A DNA stretch of 38,061 nucleotides from contig JAUMTV010000011.1 of NCBI GenBank assembly GCA_030531025.1, positions 1 to 38,061 of the forward strand, written 5' to 3'. A program made the position numbers and the translations under genes. The notes beneath the pieces are model-generated. The model saw nothing but the letters and a program-made list of their open reading frames with translations. It was not told where the DNA came from and searched no databases. This stretch comes from Turicibacter sp. GTDB taxonomy: Bacteria > Bacillota > Bacilli > MOL361 > Turicibacteraceae. Shown here piece after piece: positions 1-8,700 of the stretch. Positions within the stretch are counted from its first letter, which is position 1, and each line of letters opens with the position of its first letter.

Positions 1-39
1 AATTTGTTGGTATAACTTATTCATAAATTGTTGTTCCAT
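1..39 (-). CDS. 5' end of an unidentified gene, cut by the window edge
   Basis: Read on the minus strand, an ATG at 39 opens a frame that runs off the window edge (MEQQFMNKLYQQI). A strong ribosome binding site (AAGGAGGGG) lies about 9 bases upstream of it. Only 13 residues are visible, so no function can be given. The spacing and strength of the ribosome binding site are the main support that this is a real gene start. Confidence 0.6.
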   Translation of the reverse strand, partial: MEQQFMNKLYQQI

Positions 40-296
40 AAAAGGGCCCCTCCTTATGTATATCAGTATCAGTAACTTTCCCTAAGATAACTACTGATTG
101 TATTGTCAGCAACTAATAGTTGATATTTAAATCATCTAAACATAAATGTCTCATCCGTTTCCCTAAACAGCGACGTAGAATATTGTATCACAAATCAAAA
201 AATAAATAAGCAAAGTTCTATCTTTTACCAAAATTCCACACAATTCATCAAAACTAAAATATCCTTACTAAAGAGTAAAATTACTAGAGAATCATC
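40..296. other. AT-rich intergenic stretch
   Basis: Apart from the ribosome binding site of the edge gene (about 45-54), I see no gene, RNA or clear terminator here. The promoter of the edge gene should lie in this stretch on the minus strand, but no hexamer pair is convincing. Confidence 0.4.
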
Positions 297-331
297 CTAT
301 ATATAAACAGAAATAAAATCTACATTTATCA
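297..331. repeat. Dispersed intergenic repeat, copy 1
   Basis: This stretch reads CTATATATAAACAGAAAT followed by AAAATCTACATTTATCA. A close relative lies at 37986-38020 at the other end of the window, and a shortened one at 543-570. The exact 13-mer TATAAACAGAAAT occurs at 302-314 and again at 547-559 in the same orientation, bracketing the structured block between them. The function is unknown. Confidence 0.5.
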
Positions 332-372
332 CGACACACTAAATGTTTGATAGTTGTGCCGTGAAAGGCAGA

Positions 373-521
373 CTATAGTCCAGGGGTCACCTGGCGATTA
401 TCAAAGATAATCTAATCCTCCACTGCTAGGGAATGGGTCACCTACCATGCGAAGCATGTTTCCTCCATTAGTAGAGCTTAAAAGTTTTTTACGATGTAAA
501 AAACTTATCTGGACTTATATA
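373..521. other. Structured non-coding block with two related stem-loop modules
   Basis: Two modules share one plan. Each has an outer stem closing an internal loop (GGTCACCT on one side, TCCTCC on the other) capped by an inner hairpin. Module one is at 373-428, with inner hairpin GATTATC/GATAATC. Module two is at 432-469, with inner hairpin CATGC/GCATG. A perfect 11-bp hairpin (482-492 with 496-506) follows, then the 17-mer TTATCTGGACTTATATA (505-521). That 17-mer recurs inverted at 13995-14011, beside a third module. I do not recognise it as a known RNA family. It could be a non-coding RNA, a small non-autonomous mobile element or a regulatory element, and the transcribed strand is unclear. 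Confidence 0.5.
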
Positions 522-542
522 ATTAAACATAAAAATTAAATC

Positions 543-570
543 TATTTATAAACAGAAATGCATTTTATCA
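543..570. repeat. Dispersed intergenic repeat, shortened copy
   Basis: It carries the exact 13-mer TATAAACAGAAAT (547-559), followed by GCATTTTATCA in place of the longer AAAATCTACATTTATCA of the copy at 297-331. With that copy it forms direct repeats flanking the structured block. Confidence 0.45.
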
Positions 571-683
571 TTCTAAATTAGTCTTAGTTAATCAGTCGCT
601 TTAATACTAAGGTAACCTATCGTCTTTAATCACTTTATAATGTGGATAATATTTCATGAAATAATCAGATTAGAGTAATAAAA

Positions 684-1101
684 ATGAACAAGTTAATTAC
701 TCCTTTTCAATGGGGCTTAGTCGTGAATTCATTAAAAGAAACTTCTCAATGTGACTAAAATAGTGATTCCTGCAGAGCTACCCGTTATTGGTTGTATTTT
801 AGTAGGATTATTCATTCCAACGTTAAATACCGATTCATCTTTATTTGATACATACTGTTCTTGTGTATCTGTTGTCAGTGGACTTTGAGTTTTAATCGAA
901 GCCTGTCTTTCATTTAATCTTAAAAAATTTGGAATCATTGCATTAAGCATTATAGGACTTATAATTGGTATTCTTTACTTCCCAGGATTATTTATGTTAA
1001 GCCATATCTCATCACTTCAATTGTTAGAATGAGTGGTTCTCATTGATTATATCTACTTCATTTTCTTATTTATCTTTAACGTATGATTAAATTTATCTTA
1101 A
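684..1101 (+). pseudogene. Decayed gene for a small membrane protein
   Basis: A frame opens at ATG 684 (MNKLITPFQWGLVVNSLKET) and stops at 756. The next frame, open from 736, continues with hydrophobic segments such as LPVIGCILVGLFIPTL and FGIIALSIIGLIIGILYF. It is interrupted by TGA at 886, 1030 and 1084 before a TAA at 1099. Joined with one frameshift, it would give a protein of about 138 residues with roughly three or four membrane helices. All three internal stops are TGA, at places where Trp would fit. Independent G-to-A decay of TGG codons is the simplest reading. The parent family is not recognised. An antisense open frame over the same stretch looks like a shadow. Confidence 0.4.
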
Positions 1102-1203
1102 GTGAGGCACAGTAAATTCATTCCTCCTCCAAGCACTTATCATAAAATACTGGATTTTCTGCACTAAGTATCCTGCCAATTTCGCACTAAAACGGAAAGC
1201 AAA

Positions 1204-1226
1204 CTTTACAAAAACAACATTGTGTG
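1204..1226 (+). promoter_or_regulatory. Possible promoter for the XRE regulator gene
   Basis: TTTACA and TAAAGT are separated by 17 bases, about 45 bases upstream of the ribosome binding site of the regulator gene. The -10 box is a poor match, so this is tentative. Confidence 0.3.
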
Positions 1227-1273
1227 TTAAAGTTATGACAAGTAAACTTTCCATATTGTTGACGGAGGTTTTT

Positions 1274-1474
1274 ATGAAAAACAACTTAGAGAAAATTAGA
1301 AAAGAAAAAGAACTAAGTCAAGAAGAGCTTGCCAATATTTTAGAAGTTTCTAGACAAACAATTGGATCACTAGAAAATGGACGATACAATCCTTCAATCA
1401 TTTTAGCCTTCAAAATCGCTCGATATTTTGGACTGACGATTGAAGATATTTTTATTTATGAGGAGGATAATTAG
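1274..1474 (+). CDS. Small XRE-family DNA-binding regulator
   Basis: The 66-residue product consists almost wholly of a Cro/CI-type helix-turn-helix, and a motif in it (VSRQTIGSLENGRYNPS) is typical of the YozG/YgzD-like stand-alone regulators of Firmicutes. The start at 1274 is chosen because GGAGG lies 5 bases upstream; the longer frame from 1220 has no ribosome binding site. It is followed 1 base after its stop by a membrane-protein gene, a common pairing in which the regulator controls its own two-gene operon. It binds DNA in the cytoplasm; its target here is inferred to be its own promoter. Confidence 0.85.
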   Translation: MKNNLEKIRKEKELSQEELANILEVSRQTIGSLENGRYNPSIILAFKIARYFGLTIEDIFIYEEDN

Positions 1475-1475
1475 G

Positions 1476-1865
1476 ATGAACAATAAAAAGAAACTGAGAT
1501 CTATACTGCTTACGATCGGAATCATCTCACAATCTCTGGCCATTATGACGTATTATTTTAATCAAATAATTTTAGCTACGCTCTGTTTTATCGTCGCCCT
1601 TCTTTTCATAGTCAGTTCAATCTTTATAATGGATGCAGCTGAACAACGTTCAATCAAAATTGAACTAGATGATGAACGAAATACAATAATTAGAAATATG
1701 GCTCATGCCAAAACGAATACACTAATGATTGGTATTCAAGCTCTTATTTCAATCACATGCCTGCTTTTGAATCATTTCGTTTTAGGAATCTCCTTTGCGT
1801 GCTTAATTCTAATGAATACGTTAATCCTCAACATCAATTACACTAAAATTGAAAAACAACTTTAA
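1476..1865 (+). CDS. Small membrane protein paired with the XRE regulator
   Basis: The 129-residue product has two N-terminal membrane helices (about residues 9-27 and 31-50), a short charged cytoplasmic stretch (SIKIELDDERN) and two more helices. Such four-helix proteins, often named DUF2178-like or simply hypothetical, commonly sit beside XRE regulators of this size. The start at 1476 has the ribosome binding site GAGGAGG in the end of the preceding gene, so the two are translationally coupled. A strong terminator follows at 1902. The function is unknown; a role in sensing or in a toxin-like or transport system is possible but not shown. Confidence 0.8.
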   Translation: MNNKKKLRSILLTIGIISQSLAIMTYYFNQIILATLCFIVALLFIVSSIFIMDAAEQRSIKIELDDERNTIIRNMAHAKTNTLMIGIQALISITCLLLNHFVLGISFACLILMNTLILNINYTKIEKQL

Positions 1866-1901
1866 AAGATACATCAGTAAAAATGTAATCACTATATAAT
1901 G

Positions 1902-1935
1902 AAAAAGGAGCGTTAATTAATAACGCTTCTTTTTA
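1902..1935. terminator. Bidirectional Rho-independent terminator
   Basis: The hairpin AGCGTTA/TAACGCT is flanked by AAAAAGG and CTTTTT, so it can end transcripts on both strands. It closes the XRE/membrane-protein operon from the left and the CRISPR precursor RNA from the right, 16 bases beyond the last repeat. Confidence 0.85.
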
Positions 1936-1951
1936 CTTGGCATTAAATTAA

Positions 1952-3307
1952 TATTGAACAATACTAAAATTCTAAGGGTACTAAAACAATCGGCGTTCAT
2001 TCTGTTAACGACAATCTGTTTTACAGTAGCTAAAATTCTAAGGGTACTAAAACCTCTTTGGCAACACACACATTTACCATTCAGTTTTACAGTAGCTAAA
2101 ATTCTAAGGATACTAAAACTCAGACTGTGTAGAATGGGATTATTATCAAGTTTTACAGTAGCTAAAATTCTAAGGGTACTAAAACGAACGCCATTCATTT
2201 CTAATGCGATGTTGGTTTTACAGTAGCTAAAATTCTAAGGGTACTAAAACCCCAAAGCCTAAGAAGTTGGTTCAATTCCAGTTTTACAGTAGCTAAAATT
2301 CTAAGGGTACTAAAACAATGCGGAACTCCAATCGTATCCGGTGATCGTTTTACAGTAGCTAAAATTCTAAGGGTACTAAAACGTATGGTTGCGTTCGTCG
2401 GGGTTTAGGTTTGTTTTACAGTAGCTAAAATTCTAAGGGTACTAAAACAATAATGGTGTAATCAATGTTATTGATTCGGTTTTACAGTAGCTAAAATTCT
2501 AAGGGTACTAAAACTTCTAGTTGCCATTTCTATAACCTTCTTTCGTTTTACAGTAGCTAAAATTCTAAGGGTACTAAAACGGACTGAGGGTAGAGGTGGA
2601 CATGAGTGTTGTTTTACAGTAGCTAAAATTCTAAGGGTACTAAAACATAATCGTTAAATTCGGGCTTTTGCTTCCAGTTTTACAGTAGCTAAAATTCTAA
2701 GGGTACTAAAACAGCACCTTTTGTACCATCACCACACGCCCAGTTTTACAGTAGCTAAAATTCTAAGGGTACTAAAACCTATATGTTGGCTTGTATGGTT
2801 TATAAAGTGTTTTACAGTAGCTAAAATTCTAAGGGTACTAAAACAAATAAAACCACCATACAATGTAAATCTATGTTTTACAGTAGCTAAAATTCTAAGG
2901 GTACTAAAACTGTCCGATATTATTGAAAGAGTTCATTCCTGTTTTACAGTAGCTAAAATTCTAAGGGTACTAAAACAGCGGAGAAAATGCACGGTATGTT
3001 GCAAATGTTTTACAGTAGCTAAAATTCTAAGGGTACTAAAACTGAGAGTCTTGGAATCGAAAAGGAATTAACGTTTTACAGTAGCTAAAATTCTAAGGGT
3101 ACTAAAACTAATCCGTGAACGTAAGAATCAGTTCCGAAGTTTTACAGTAGCTAAAATTCTAAGGGTACTAAAACTGTAGCGTTCATTAATTAACTGGAAA
3201 GCATAGTTTTACAGTAGCTAAAATTCTAAGGGTACTAAAACAATGGGAAGTTCCGTTAAGTGAAAAGACCGGTTTTACAGTAGCTAAAATTCTAAGGGTA
3301 CTAAAAC
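1952..3307 (-). CRISPR. Type II-A CRISPR array: 21 repeats, 20 spacers
   Basis: The repeats are 36 bp. In the transcribed (minus) sense they begin GTTTTAGTACCCTTAGAAT and end AGCTACTGTAAAAC. Spacers are 30 bp except one of 29 (2186-2214) and one of 31 (3175-3205). The repeat at 2084-2119 has one substitution (GGGTAC to GGATAC on the plus strand). The repeat at 1952-1987 is degenerate over its last dozen bases in the RNA sense, marking it as the old, trailer end. The leader is therefore at the high-coordinate side next to csn2. The repeat resembles that of S. thermophilus CRISPR1 and is complementary to the anti-repeat of the tracrRNA encoded at 5662-5758. Confidence 0.98.
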
Positions 3308-3357
3308 CTCAAATTTAATAATTGAGACTCTTTATACTAATTATTAGTATAAATTAT
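3308..3357 (-). promoter_or_regulatory. CRISPR leader with leader-anchoring sequence and palindrome
   Basis: Directly before the first repeat, the minus strand reads ATTTGAG (3314-3308). This is the leader-anchoring sequence known from S. pyogenes and S. thermophilus type II-A systems, where Cas1-Cas2 integrates new spacers. A perfect 23-bp palindrome (TTTATACTAAT, one base, ATTAGTATAAA) lies at 3331-3353, and a weaker inverted repeat CTCAA/TTGAG at 3308-3326. Only 50 bases separate the array from the csn2 stop, so the leader promoter probably extends into csn2. I could not assign a certain promoter. Confidence 0.85.
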
Positions 3358-4407
3358 TTAAATCAATTTATAAAGATTATCTTCTAAGAAATTCCATTCT
3401 AACGCATTAATCTTATCTAATTTCAAATATTGATAATCAAAATACCCTATTCCTTGATTTAATAGGACAAAAAACACTTGATCAATGTGATTTCCTATAT
3501 AATAACTTCCTTTTTTAGATAATAAATATGGACTAACTCTTTGTAGTCTTGTTAACAAATTCTCTTTATCATCATATATCTTCGGATAATTTATAATCAT
3601 ATAATGCTTTATACTTATATAATCATCTAGTTGTTCAACTCTATCTCCACAAACAATTATAGAATCCACTATGTCTTCATTCATCAACAATTCATAATTA
3701 TTTTTAGCTATGTTAATGACATCTATCTGATAACATAAACTTAAATTATAAAGTCTATTTAATACATAGTTAAGTTTTTTTTCATCAAGAAGACTCCCTA
3801 AATTATTAATTTTCAATAAAAATAATTTCTCAGATTGTTTTAGGATAAATTCTAAAATCTTCAATAATTCCTCAAACAATTCATCATTATTCATAAACTC
3901 CAAACTATGGATTTGATTAAGATAAACAAATGGTTCAAGATAAGTAGAATTAATATCTTTTATTTGAATAGGTTTTATTTGATAATTTAGATTAATATTC
4001 TTATCTAGGTTCATTTGGTTATATACTAGTGTAATTTTATCTAATAACATGTTAATTTGTAAAACGTAATCACTAATATCTGTTTGGTTTTGAAGCAGGT
4101 TCATATAAAGCGATAAAATAGATCCCTTCTTTGTACTAAGATGAAATAATAAATCTTCTCGATTAGAGATATCTAAATATTCATAATGTAGTTTATTAAT
4201 CTGCTTTCCTTTAGAAACCCATTTTAATTCTTCTTGATTCAAATCTTCTATTTGCTTTTCAGTATAACGGTGTCCCAAAGTTGTCCACTCAATTAACTGT
4301 TCAATAAAATAATGTGCCTTCAAATTAAGGCCTGTTATTTGTAAAAATCCCTTATGACGATATTTAATTGGTTTCATTAACGGATGAGAAAACATACTAT
4401 CTTTCAT
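3358..4407 (-). CDS. csn2: Csn2, long form, CRISPR adaptation protein
   Basis: The 349-residue product is the last gene of the cas9-cas1-cas2 cluster, overlapping cas2 by 4 bases, and sits next to the array. Csn2 forms a DNA-end-binding ring that works with Cas9, Cas1 and Cas2 in spacer acquisition. Sequence conservation is low, so the call rests mainly on position and size. At about 350 residues it matches the long Csn2 of S. thermophilus CRISPR1 rather than the 220-residue S. pyogenes type. The N-terminus (FSHPLMKPIKYRHKGFLQIT) resembles the start of the long forms, and the middle is rich in Leu, Asn and Lys as expected. No Walker-type motif is seen. Confidence 0.85.
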   Translation of the reverse strand: MKDSMFSHPLMKPIKYRHKGFLQITGLNLKAHYFIEQLIEWTTLGHRYTEKQIEDLNQEELKWVSKGKQINKLHYEYLDISNREDLLFHLSTKKGSILSLYMNLLQNQTDISDYVLQINMLLDKITLVYNQMNLDKNINLNYQIKPIQIKDINSTYLEPFVYLNQIHSLEFMNNDELFEELLKILEFILKQSEKLFLLKINNLGSLLDEKKLNYVLNRLYNLSLCYQIDVINIAKNNYELLMNEDIVDSIIVCGDRVEQLDDYISIKHYMIINYPKIYDDKENLLTRLQRVSPYLLSKKGSYYIGNHIDQVFFVLLNQGIGYFDYQYLKLDKINALEWNFLEDNLYKLI

Positions 4408-4727
4408 ATCACCACCACCCTATTACAGCCAACAACCTCTTCTTGATGATGTTTAGTTCCAATAATTAAGGCCATCTCTTCGAACTGCTTTTCAGTCACC
4501 ATCAATAATCGAATATGCCCAAGCTCTGGAGCACAATTTTGAATAATACGATAATACTTTTTAGCATGATCTCTATTTGGACAAGTTCTAAAATAAACAG
4601 AATACTGTAACATCTCAAATCCATTTGCTATTAAATTCTTTCTAAACTGTCGATATGCTCGTTTTTCTACTGCTGTTTCTGTTGGCAAATCAAAAAAACA
4701 CATCACTCTCATAACATCATACCTCAT
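4404..4727 (-). CDS. cas2: Cas2, CRISPR adaptation endoribonuclease-fold protein
   Basis: The 107-residue product has a ferredoxin-like Cas2 fold. The first strand MRVMCFFDLPTET carries the conserved Asp, followed by AYRQFRKNLIANGFEMLQYS and SVYFRTCPNRD. Cas2 bridges two Cas1 dimers in the integrase complex. It overlaps both neighbours by 4 bases (ATGA type), so cas1, cas2 and csn2 are translationally coupled. An alternative internal Met (residue 6) would still leave the full first strand, but the coupled start at 4727 fits the overlap. Confidence 0.97.
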   Translation of the reverse strand: MRYDVMRVMCFFDLPTETAVEKRAYRQFRKNLIANGFEMLQYSVYFRTCPNRDHAKKYYRIIQNCAPELGHIRLLMVTEKQFEEMALIIGTKHHQEEVVGCNRVVVI

Positions 4728-5629
4728 ACTAATACCTCAAAATATTCTAAAGAAGGATTTATAATTTTATCAAATTCTCCTGTTTCAACAACTGTAATAA
4801 AATCTATTACAAACTTCTCTAATATACTTTGAAGTGTGTATTGTCCCTCTTTATATCGACACCGCTTGTTCATTAGTGTAATTAACTCTCTTCGATGCTC
4901 TGCTCTAAAATAACGTTCTTCTTTAAGATTTTGATAGACAAAACAATCTACAAAAGGACGAAATGGCTCTATTAAATCATCAACTAAATTAAATTGATTA
5001 TATTCACTACGGTGAAAAATTCCGAGCATTGGAGAAAGACCATAAGCAACTACACATCGTGCAAGATGTGCCCTAAGAATAGAATATCCATAATTTAAAC
5101 CAGCATTAACAATATGTTCCTCATTATTTCGACTAAAATCTTTCCCAAATAATTCATTAAAATAAACTTTAGCAGCATGACCTTCTCGATTAGTTCGATC
5201 ATAATCTTCTATCTGATTATAATACTTATTTAACTTTTCTAGTGATTGCTGACTTTTTTCAAAATGCTTTAAAATCTTATATTGATTTTCAATTTTGTAT
5301 GAGATTAACTTTCGCCATATTTCTCCTTTAGTCGCATCATCTAATGTAATTTGTTTTTGGATCATTTTACTCGCTCGTGAATGACCATTAAATGCAGTAA
5401 AAATTCCATTTGGATGATGTGTTTCATCACAATTAATCAAAGCAATATTATTCTTTCCTAGTGAACTTAATAATCTTGTAGAGATAGTTGCTCCTTGTCC
5501 ATCTACTACAATAACCCCGATGTCTGATAAAGGAATCGTAAATAATCTTCCTTGTTTCTCAATAACTATACTATCTAATTTTAAACGTAATGATTCTCCA
5601 TCTTCTACTAAGACTGTTCGCCAACTCAA
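4724..5629 (-). CDS. cas1: Cas1, CRISPR integrase
   Basis: The 301-residue product of the type II Cas1 family inserts new spacers at the leader end. The N-terminal beta-sheet domain (MSWRTVLVEDGESLRLKLDS) is followed by a helical catalytic domain. The metal ligands are visible as Glu149 (NREGHAAKVYF), His206 (GIFHRSEYN) and Glu221 (DLIEPFRPF). The start is TTG at 5629: an in-frame TGA lies two codons upstream and the nearby ATG at 5636 is out of frame. GGGGGA upstream serves as ribosome binding site. The gene starts only about 30 bases beyond the tracrRNA terminator, with no room for a clear promoter, so it probably depends on readthrough from cas9/tracrRNA. Confidence 0.97.
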   Translation of the reverse strand: MSWRTVLVEDGESLRLKLDSIVIEKQGRLFTIPLSDIGVIVVDGQGATISTRLLSSLGKNNIALINCDETHHPNGIFTAFNGHSRASKMIQKQITLDDATKGEIWRKLISYKIENQYKILKHFEKSQQSLEKLNKYYNQIEDYDRTNREGHAAKVYFNELFGKDFSRNNEEHIVNAGLNYGYSILRAHLARCVVAYGLSPMLGIFHRSEYNQFNLVDDLIEPFRPFVDCFVYQNLKEERYFRAEHRRELITLMNKRCRYKEGQYTLQSILEKFVIDFITVVETGEFDKIINPSLEYFEVLV

Positions 5630-5661
5630 ATTTCATTCCCCCATTTTCTATTTTTGAGTAT

Positions 5662-5758
5662 AAAAAAAGCCCCTTGCGGGGCTGATTTCGGCATAAAGCC
5701 TTATCTTAGTAGATCCTAAGAATTTTAGCTACTGTGCAAATGTACCCTTTACATTTAC
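5662..5758 (-). ncRNA. tracrRNA
   Basis: On the minus strand, an anti-repeat (5735 to about 5703, ACAGTAGCTAAAATTCTTAG) pairs with the CRISPR repeat with a central bulge. Next comes a nexus-like hairpin AAGGCTTTATGCCGAAATC and a terminal hairpin GCCCC/GGGGC (5669-5682) followed by seven T. The order and sequence closely match the tracrRNA of S. thermophilus CRISPR1 (AAGATAAGGCTTCATGCCGA). A further hairpin AAATGTA/TACATTT (5738-5756) lies at the 5' end. The RNA base-pairs with pre-crRNA, is processed by RNase III and guides Cas9. The 5' end is estimated from the promoter at 5765-5793. Confidence 0.93.
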
Positions 5759-5764
5759 AAAATT

Positions 5765-5793
5765 ATTATATAACGAAATCCATAATTTTACAA
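5765..5793 (-). promoter_or_regulatory. tracrRNA promoter
   Basis: On the minus strand, TTGTAA (5793-5788), exactly 17 bases, then TATAAT (5770-5765). The -35 box begins only 4 bases after the cas9 stop codon. Transcription would start near 5758, placing the anti-repeat about 23 bases into the RNA. Confidence 0.8.
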
Positions 5794-5796
5794 TAT

Positions 5797-8700
5797 TTAT
5801 TTAAAAGATAATTGAAGTTTTTCATGATTAATCATATGTTGATAACCTAAAATATCTACAGATACTTTTTGAATACATTGAATATCTTTTCTAATAGTTT
5901 TTAATCCATCAGCCTGTTTATCAAATTTACTTCTATTTAAGGGCTTTACTTCGATTCTATTCTTACTACTTAAATTTCGAGATAAGAAACGATATTGTTG
6001 CATAACGTTATTATCCTGCCATTGAATCATATCATTTTTATATAGTGAAAAACTGAATTCATAATCTTTTGGTTGTTGATTATTTTCAATTAATTCTTGA
6101 ATTTCTGCTAGTGTTAACTGAATTCCTTCTGATTTTAGAATCTGTTGATATTTCTCAAAAGATATCCCATATTCATTTGTCCCTTTTAGGAAACATAAGT
6201 CGGCATACTTTAAGCCAACTATAATATAACGTTGTTCTTTCTTATTGTAATATAAATCACTTCTCCATGGATTTAATGATTGTAAAACAACCTTTTTCTT
6301 ATCTGATTGTCCCGCCTCTAATTCAATATGTTGTCCTAAACGAGAATCGTAGTATTTAATACTTCTAATTTCAGGGCCATTATTTTTCTTGCTATATTTA
6401 CGAATTGGTCCATGTTCAAGAAAATAAGCATGAAATGGATTTTTTTGGTCAGCATAGGTATTCATTATTTGCTCTAAAATTGAAAATGTCTTTGGATCAT
6501 GGTGATACATTAAAAATTGAGTTTTATCTTTTTTATAACGCTCTATAAATCTTTTTGAATCATTATCTTGATAAATATTTTTAATTTTAGCAACCACATA
6601 GTGTTCCTCACTAGTTAGGTCAATCTTAAATGATTTATCTCCTTTTGCTTGTTTTATTACTCCCGTTCTCGTTGAATAAATAGTTGCATCTGCGACCTGC
6701 CGATTCGGTTTACGATCTACTTTATACGAATATCTGCAATCTGTTATAGCTTGCTCTAACTGAGTAAAGTATCTCGAAAATGGCTCCTGATAAACTAACT
6801 CATCATAATCTTGATTTAAGACTTCACCAGTTTGCTCATCATATATCAATGTCTCCCTTAATACTTGATTTTTAGTTTTCTTCCATAAATTCAAATAAGG
6901 AACACTCGCAATAATTAAAGCATCAATCGCATGGTGAGAATGACTTTCTTCACGATTCTTAATAATTTTCCATTTTCGTCGAAGCTGTGCTGTAAACTTT
7001 CCTCGAACCACTGCTACCTTAGTTCCATCATAATTTTCTTTCATAAATGACTGCAATGCATTTAAAACCATCTTTGAAGCATAGCGAGTATCATTTAAGT
7101 TACGATTAATAAATTGTTGTCTAACTTCATACTTATTTAAATCTTCCTCAAATAAAAGATAATCTACTTTGCTACGCGGAATGTCTCCCTTTCCATCATT
7201 ATATAAATCTTTCATAATATATGACTTGTATTGTTCATAATTCCAACCAGTATTTGTTTTACGCATGAAATATTTATAAGGTGTAGTTTGTCCTTTTTGA
7301 CGATTTTCAGAAGCATAGCAAAGAACCTTATTAGTTAAACTATCATCATATGAAATTGATTTTGGAATAATATGATCAATATCAAATAGATGAGGATTAT
7401 TAACCAAATTATAGATTGTTATTGTTTTTCCGCTATATAAGCAACGCTGTTTTTGCTCATACCATAATCTTAATTTTAAATCTAAGTTACTTTGTTGACG
7501 ATACGCTTCTTTTCCAAATGAGTATTCTTCCTTAGCTTTTGCAATAGCATTTTTCTTTTGATTTGCACTAGCTTTTTGCATCTTTTCAATTTTTTGTTTT
7601 TCTTCTTTTTCATTTGTTTCACGAGGCATCTCTATTACAATCGCATCTAATACTCCATATTTTTTAAGTATAGCATTAATGACTTTAATAGTTTCCCGAA
7701 TAGCTCTTTTAACCACAGGATTATAAATTTCCTCTAATAAAGCCTCTGTAGGAATATACTTCAATCCTTTAAATTGATCAGATTTACTGTTAAATACACC
7801 ATTTTGAGTAAATAATTGCATCTGGTTATAAGGAGTTGTCCATAATTCTTGCTCAATTTCTCTCATTGCTTTGCTCGATAAATTATGCCATTTAGAAAAT
7901 AATACTCCATTACCTTTTCTAAATGAAGCTAATCTAACACAAACCTCTTCAGGTAAAATCGAAACATCCTTCTTCAATTGATTAATAATTTGCATATACT
8001 CCGTATTTAGCGTTAATATCTCTGCAATTTTATCGAGCTCTTCACGAGATAATTTTTCAATATTATATTCTAGTTCTAATAAGAGATAATTTTTCAACTT
8101 ACGATATACTTCTAAAGAATGAAATTCTGGCTTTTGTTTAGAATCAACTCGATATCCCATAACTTCATCCTTGTTACAACCTGTAACTTTCATAATAATC
8201 TTTATCATACTAACACTTTTAGCTGACATTACTTCGTGATAAATTTTCTGTTTTTGTTCAAAGGTTAATTTTTCTCCGTTTACCGTTAAGTTATTCAAAT
8301 CATTTAAGAAGTCAAATAATTGAGCTGTATAAGAAGATTTAGCTGCTCGTCGTTCTTCTTGATAAACCGTACACTTCCCTACTAAAATATCAAATAAATT
8401 AGTTAATGTCTCCCCATTTGTTTGATAAATTCCGTAATCCGTACGTGATTTGTCATTTCCAGGTCCTACAAAGTATTCACGTTTATCCGTTAAAATTTTG
8501 AAATACTCGTTCAAAAATTCCTCATCAAGCTGTGAATAATATTCCATTTGTTTCTTTATGATGCATTCTGCTTCTGCTTTATAGGAAGGTGTCGGAAATA
8601 TATTAACTAAATAATCAATATTCCCATTTTCATTATAAAACTCAATCATTCCTCGAACTTGTCCGTACTTTTCATAACGCTCTAATTGGATTTGACAAGG

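Noticed and set aside
732..950. 72-residue antisense frame over the decayed membrane-protein gene
   Set aside because: It lacks a ribosome binding site and has no domain-like pattern; the hydrophobic pattern on the plus strand explains the sequence better.
1917..3071. Open reading frames across the CRISPR array on both strands
   Set aside because: They are produced by translation of the repeat units (a repeated FTVAKILRVLK or STLRILATVK) and have no ribosome binding sites.
5624..5635. ATTTGAG, the same as the leader-anchoring sequence, at the start of cas1
   Set aside because: It is not followed by a repeat-like GTTTT, and a 7-mer of this composition is expected by chance.
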